Assembly (NCBI GenBank): GCA_963575745.1
Contig: CAUYUJ010003043.1
Span: forward strand, 18,734-82,733
Reading direction: 5' to 3'
Source: Prorocentrum cordatum
Lineage: Eukaryota > Sar > Dinophyceae > Prorocentrales > Prorocentraceae
Length of the DNA stretch: 64,000 nt
Both the position numbers and the translations under genes were made by a program. Shown in pieces: positions 62,512-64,000 of this stretch. The notes beneath the pieces were generated by a model. That model did no database searches. It saw only the letters and a list, made by a program, of their open reading frames with translations, and was not told the origin of the DNA. Within the stretch, counting starts at the first letter, position 1. Every line of letters begins with the position of its first letter.

Positions 62512-62770
62512 CCCTGACTACGGATCCGCCCTGCTTTGGCTTTTTTTCCAACTTACAATTGCGTTGGAAATCCAACTATACGAGGCCGAAAAAGTAGGGC
62601 GGAAACTTGTGCACCCAACATACAGTGGGGCGGAAATCCACAGAAGCAGGGCGGAAACAGCAACAGAGAAGTGGGGCGGAAATTGGCATCAGCGGGGCTC
62701 GAAAAGTAAGGCGGAAACTCCAAGCCCTACGTACGAATTTCCCAAAAGTAGGGCGGATCCGGAGTCAGGG
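62512..62770 (+). mobile_element. Family O element, copy 1, with repeated subterminal motifs
   Basis: Left end CCCTGACTACGGATCCGCCC; right end, reverse-complemented, CCCTGACTCCGGATCCGCCC. Inverted ends are about 28 bp. The motif AGTAGGGCGGAAA or a close variant occurs six times in direct orientation toward the right end (near 62590, 62625, 62645, 62670, 62705 and 62747). Such arrays often act as transposase binding sites in other families. 259 bp, non-coding. Confidence 0.82.
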
Positions 62771-62834
62771 TGGGAGACCACCCTGGCCTCCCCGAGGGAG
62801 ACCGCCCCTGCCCCCCAAGGAGATTGGGCGGCTT

Positions 62835-62954
62835 GGCATCGCTCGGACGTGTGCATTTGTCCTTCGGCGAGGACCATCGAGGAGCATCCTTGATCATTTG
62901 GGGAAAAACACGCACGAAGCCGAAAACAAATGCAGGGAATGGACGTCCGAGCGA
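62835..62954 (+). repeat. Dispersed repeat family T, copy 2
   Basis: GGCATCGCTCGGACGTGTGC start, GCGAGGACCATCGAGGA and CTTGATCAT blocks, and an ATGGACGTCCGAGCG end, collinear with 5518-5635. Confidence 0.75.
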
Positions 62955-63119
62955 GTGCAGAACATCCAGACGTCGCACGCTTGGGCTGCGCCCCTCGCGA
63001 TCCCGGGAGGGGCTCGCCAGCCTGCATGCGCACGGAGGAGGCTTCCAGACTCGGACCCTCCCTGCGGAGGTCCCCGGCGGGCCTCCCGAGGCCTTCGAAG
63101 GCCAAGCAGGAGCCACAAG

Positions 63120-63260
63120 TCAGGAGGGCAAAAAACACACAGACACAAATAATCGTCGATTCCCCCGGGAAAAGTATGGGAAAATAGGGGCACTGGGGGG
63201 GAAGACAAAAGCCCCCGAAAATATAGGAAAATATGGGGAGTCCTGTTGTTTGCGTGCATT

Positions 63261-63301
<41 letters not shown>

Positions 63302-63315
63302 TTGGTCCCCTTGAA
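63120..63315 (+). repeat. Dispersed repeat family A, copy 4, with (GT)n expansion
   Basis: TCAGGAGGGCAAAAAACACA start, CGTCGATTCCCCCGGG and GCACTGGGGGGGAAGACAAA. The TG-rich end is enlarged to (GT)n at 63265-63300 before a GGTCCCCTTGAA end. Confidence 0.87.
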
Positions 63316-63443
63316 AGAGCAGCGGCCACCCATCCTCGACCCCCCCCCTCCCCTTCTCTCTCCTTCTCGTTCTCGGCGGCACGCCCGCGCGGGGAAGGCA
63401 GCGGTGGCTGGCCTTCTCGGGGGGCGGCGGGGCTTCCCAGACC

Positions 63444-63580
63444 CTGAGATCCGACGTAGCGAACCAAAGCTGCAACATCGTAAAAAGTCACGCGCGGAGC
63501 CCTGGACCCCATCTTTCTGCGTCTCTTTTCGAGCCGGATCGATGCGTGAGGGTCCTGGGGCCCGAAACAAAAACGAAAAC
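63444..63580 (+). repeat. Family G repeat, right-truncated
   Basis: CTGAGATCCGACGTAGCGAA start, GGAGCCCTGGACCCCATC and TTTCTGCGTC blocks, continuing into a family E copy. GGATCTCAG appears at the far end of that E copy (63754-63762). Confidence 0.68.
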
Positions 63581-63752
63581 GAGTGCTGATTTCTTCAATG
63601 CGGGGTCCCTGGAAGCCCCGACCCTTTCCCCCGGACTGGTTCTTCGTCCCGAGTCGTTTTTTGACGGTTCCGAGGCCCAGCGAGGGCCCCCCGAGGCCGA
63701 AAAGTGGCAAAAACCTCCCGTCCTATTTTTTTACGACGCGATCGTGTCTGGG
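63580..63752 (+). mobile_element. Family E MITE-like element, copy 16
   Basis: TTCAATGCGGGGTCCCTGG start, CGTCCCGAGTCG and TTTTGACGGTTCCGAGGCCC core, and a GACGCGATCGTGTCTGGG end. Confidence 0.8.
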
Positions 63753-63944
63753 AGGATCTCAGGGGAAGCCCTCGCGCCCCCTGAGAGGCCTCCCGAGCCT
63801 CCGCGGGGCCTCGCCGCGGGCGGCCTCGCGGATAGAAGGCGGGCCCGCGTCCGCAGCCCCGCTGCCCCCTGAGAGAGCACAACAGGCCACCCTCAGCCCC
63901 CCCACCCCGTCCAGGACGACAACACATCGGATTGGGAGGATGGG

Positions 63945-64000
63945 GCTGGGAGGAGGAGGAGCAGGAGGGGGAGGAGGGAGGAGGAGGAGGAGGAGGAGGA
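63945..64000 (+). repeat. (GGA)n microsatellite, continues past the window
   Basis: GGAGGAGGA run reaching the last base. Confidence 0.93.

Noticed and set aside
1-64000. rRNA, tRNA, bacterial operons, ribosome-binding sites or terminators
   Set aside because: None recognised; the spliced-leader relics and retrotransposon content indicate eukaryotic nuclear DNA.

Overview
The window looks like nuclear DNA of a dinoflagellate. The best evidence is two relics of the dinoflagellate spliced leader (SL), the 22-nt 5' exon trans-spliced onto dinoflagellate nuclear mRNAs. The one at 20486-20507 matches the consensus at 21 of 22 positions; a degraded, partly tandem one lies at 6955-6997. Gene-poor, GC-rich sequence full of simple repeats and decayed retrotransposons fits the same conclusion. 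I see no rRNA, tRNA, CRISPR array or operon. Almost all long open frames are shadows of GC-rich or tandem repeats.

Coding content. (1) 6955-12667: SL relics, a broken ORF1 copy, then a two-ORF non-LTR retrotransposon with an open ORF1 (coiled coil plus RRM-like region) and an open ORF2 (APE-type endonuclease plus reverse transcriptase, RTE-like C-terminus). A 640-bp hexamer-based array follows its 3' side. (2) 14383-16986: a frameshifted relative of that ORF2. (3) About 28240-32120: a decayed retrotransposon of a different family. (4) 20486-21460: a processed pseudogene of a cathepsin B-like protease that still carries its SL. (5) 33251-33922: the only convincing host gene piece, a CUB-like domain followed by an LCCL domain and a stop codon.

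The rest is a dense layer of small non-autonomous inverted-repeat elements, named A to T here. Several have target-site duplications visible by eye: family C (8 bp), B, F and M (TA) and P (5 bp). Several are nested: a C and an F copy both sit inside one E copy, and an unnamed element sits inside an H copy. At 41494-44034 lies a 2.5-kb foldback-like element whose inverted arms are 13-bp tandem repeats; it splits the end of a family C copy.

Layout: 0-7 kb small elements and GA/GGA repeats; 7-17 kb retrotransposons; 17-22 kb minisatellite, small elements and the cathepsin pseudogene; 22-26.5 kb minisatellites, including 2 kb of a 9-bp collagen-like repeat; 26.5-34 kb third retrotransposon and the CUB-LCCL exon; 34-52 kb nested small elements, the foldback and GCTGAG/GAT arrays; 52-64 kb larger tandem repeats and more small elements. 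Copies of one GGA/CCT microsatellite occur throughout. Family names are local labels and no database was searched.
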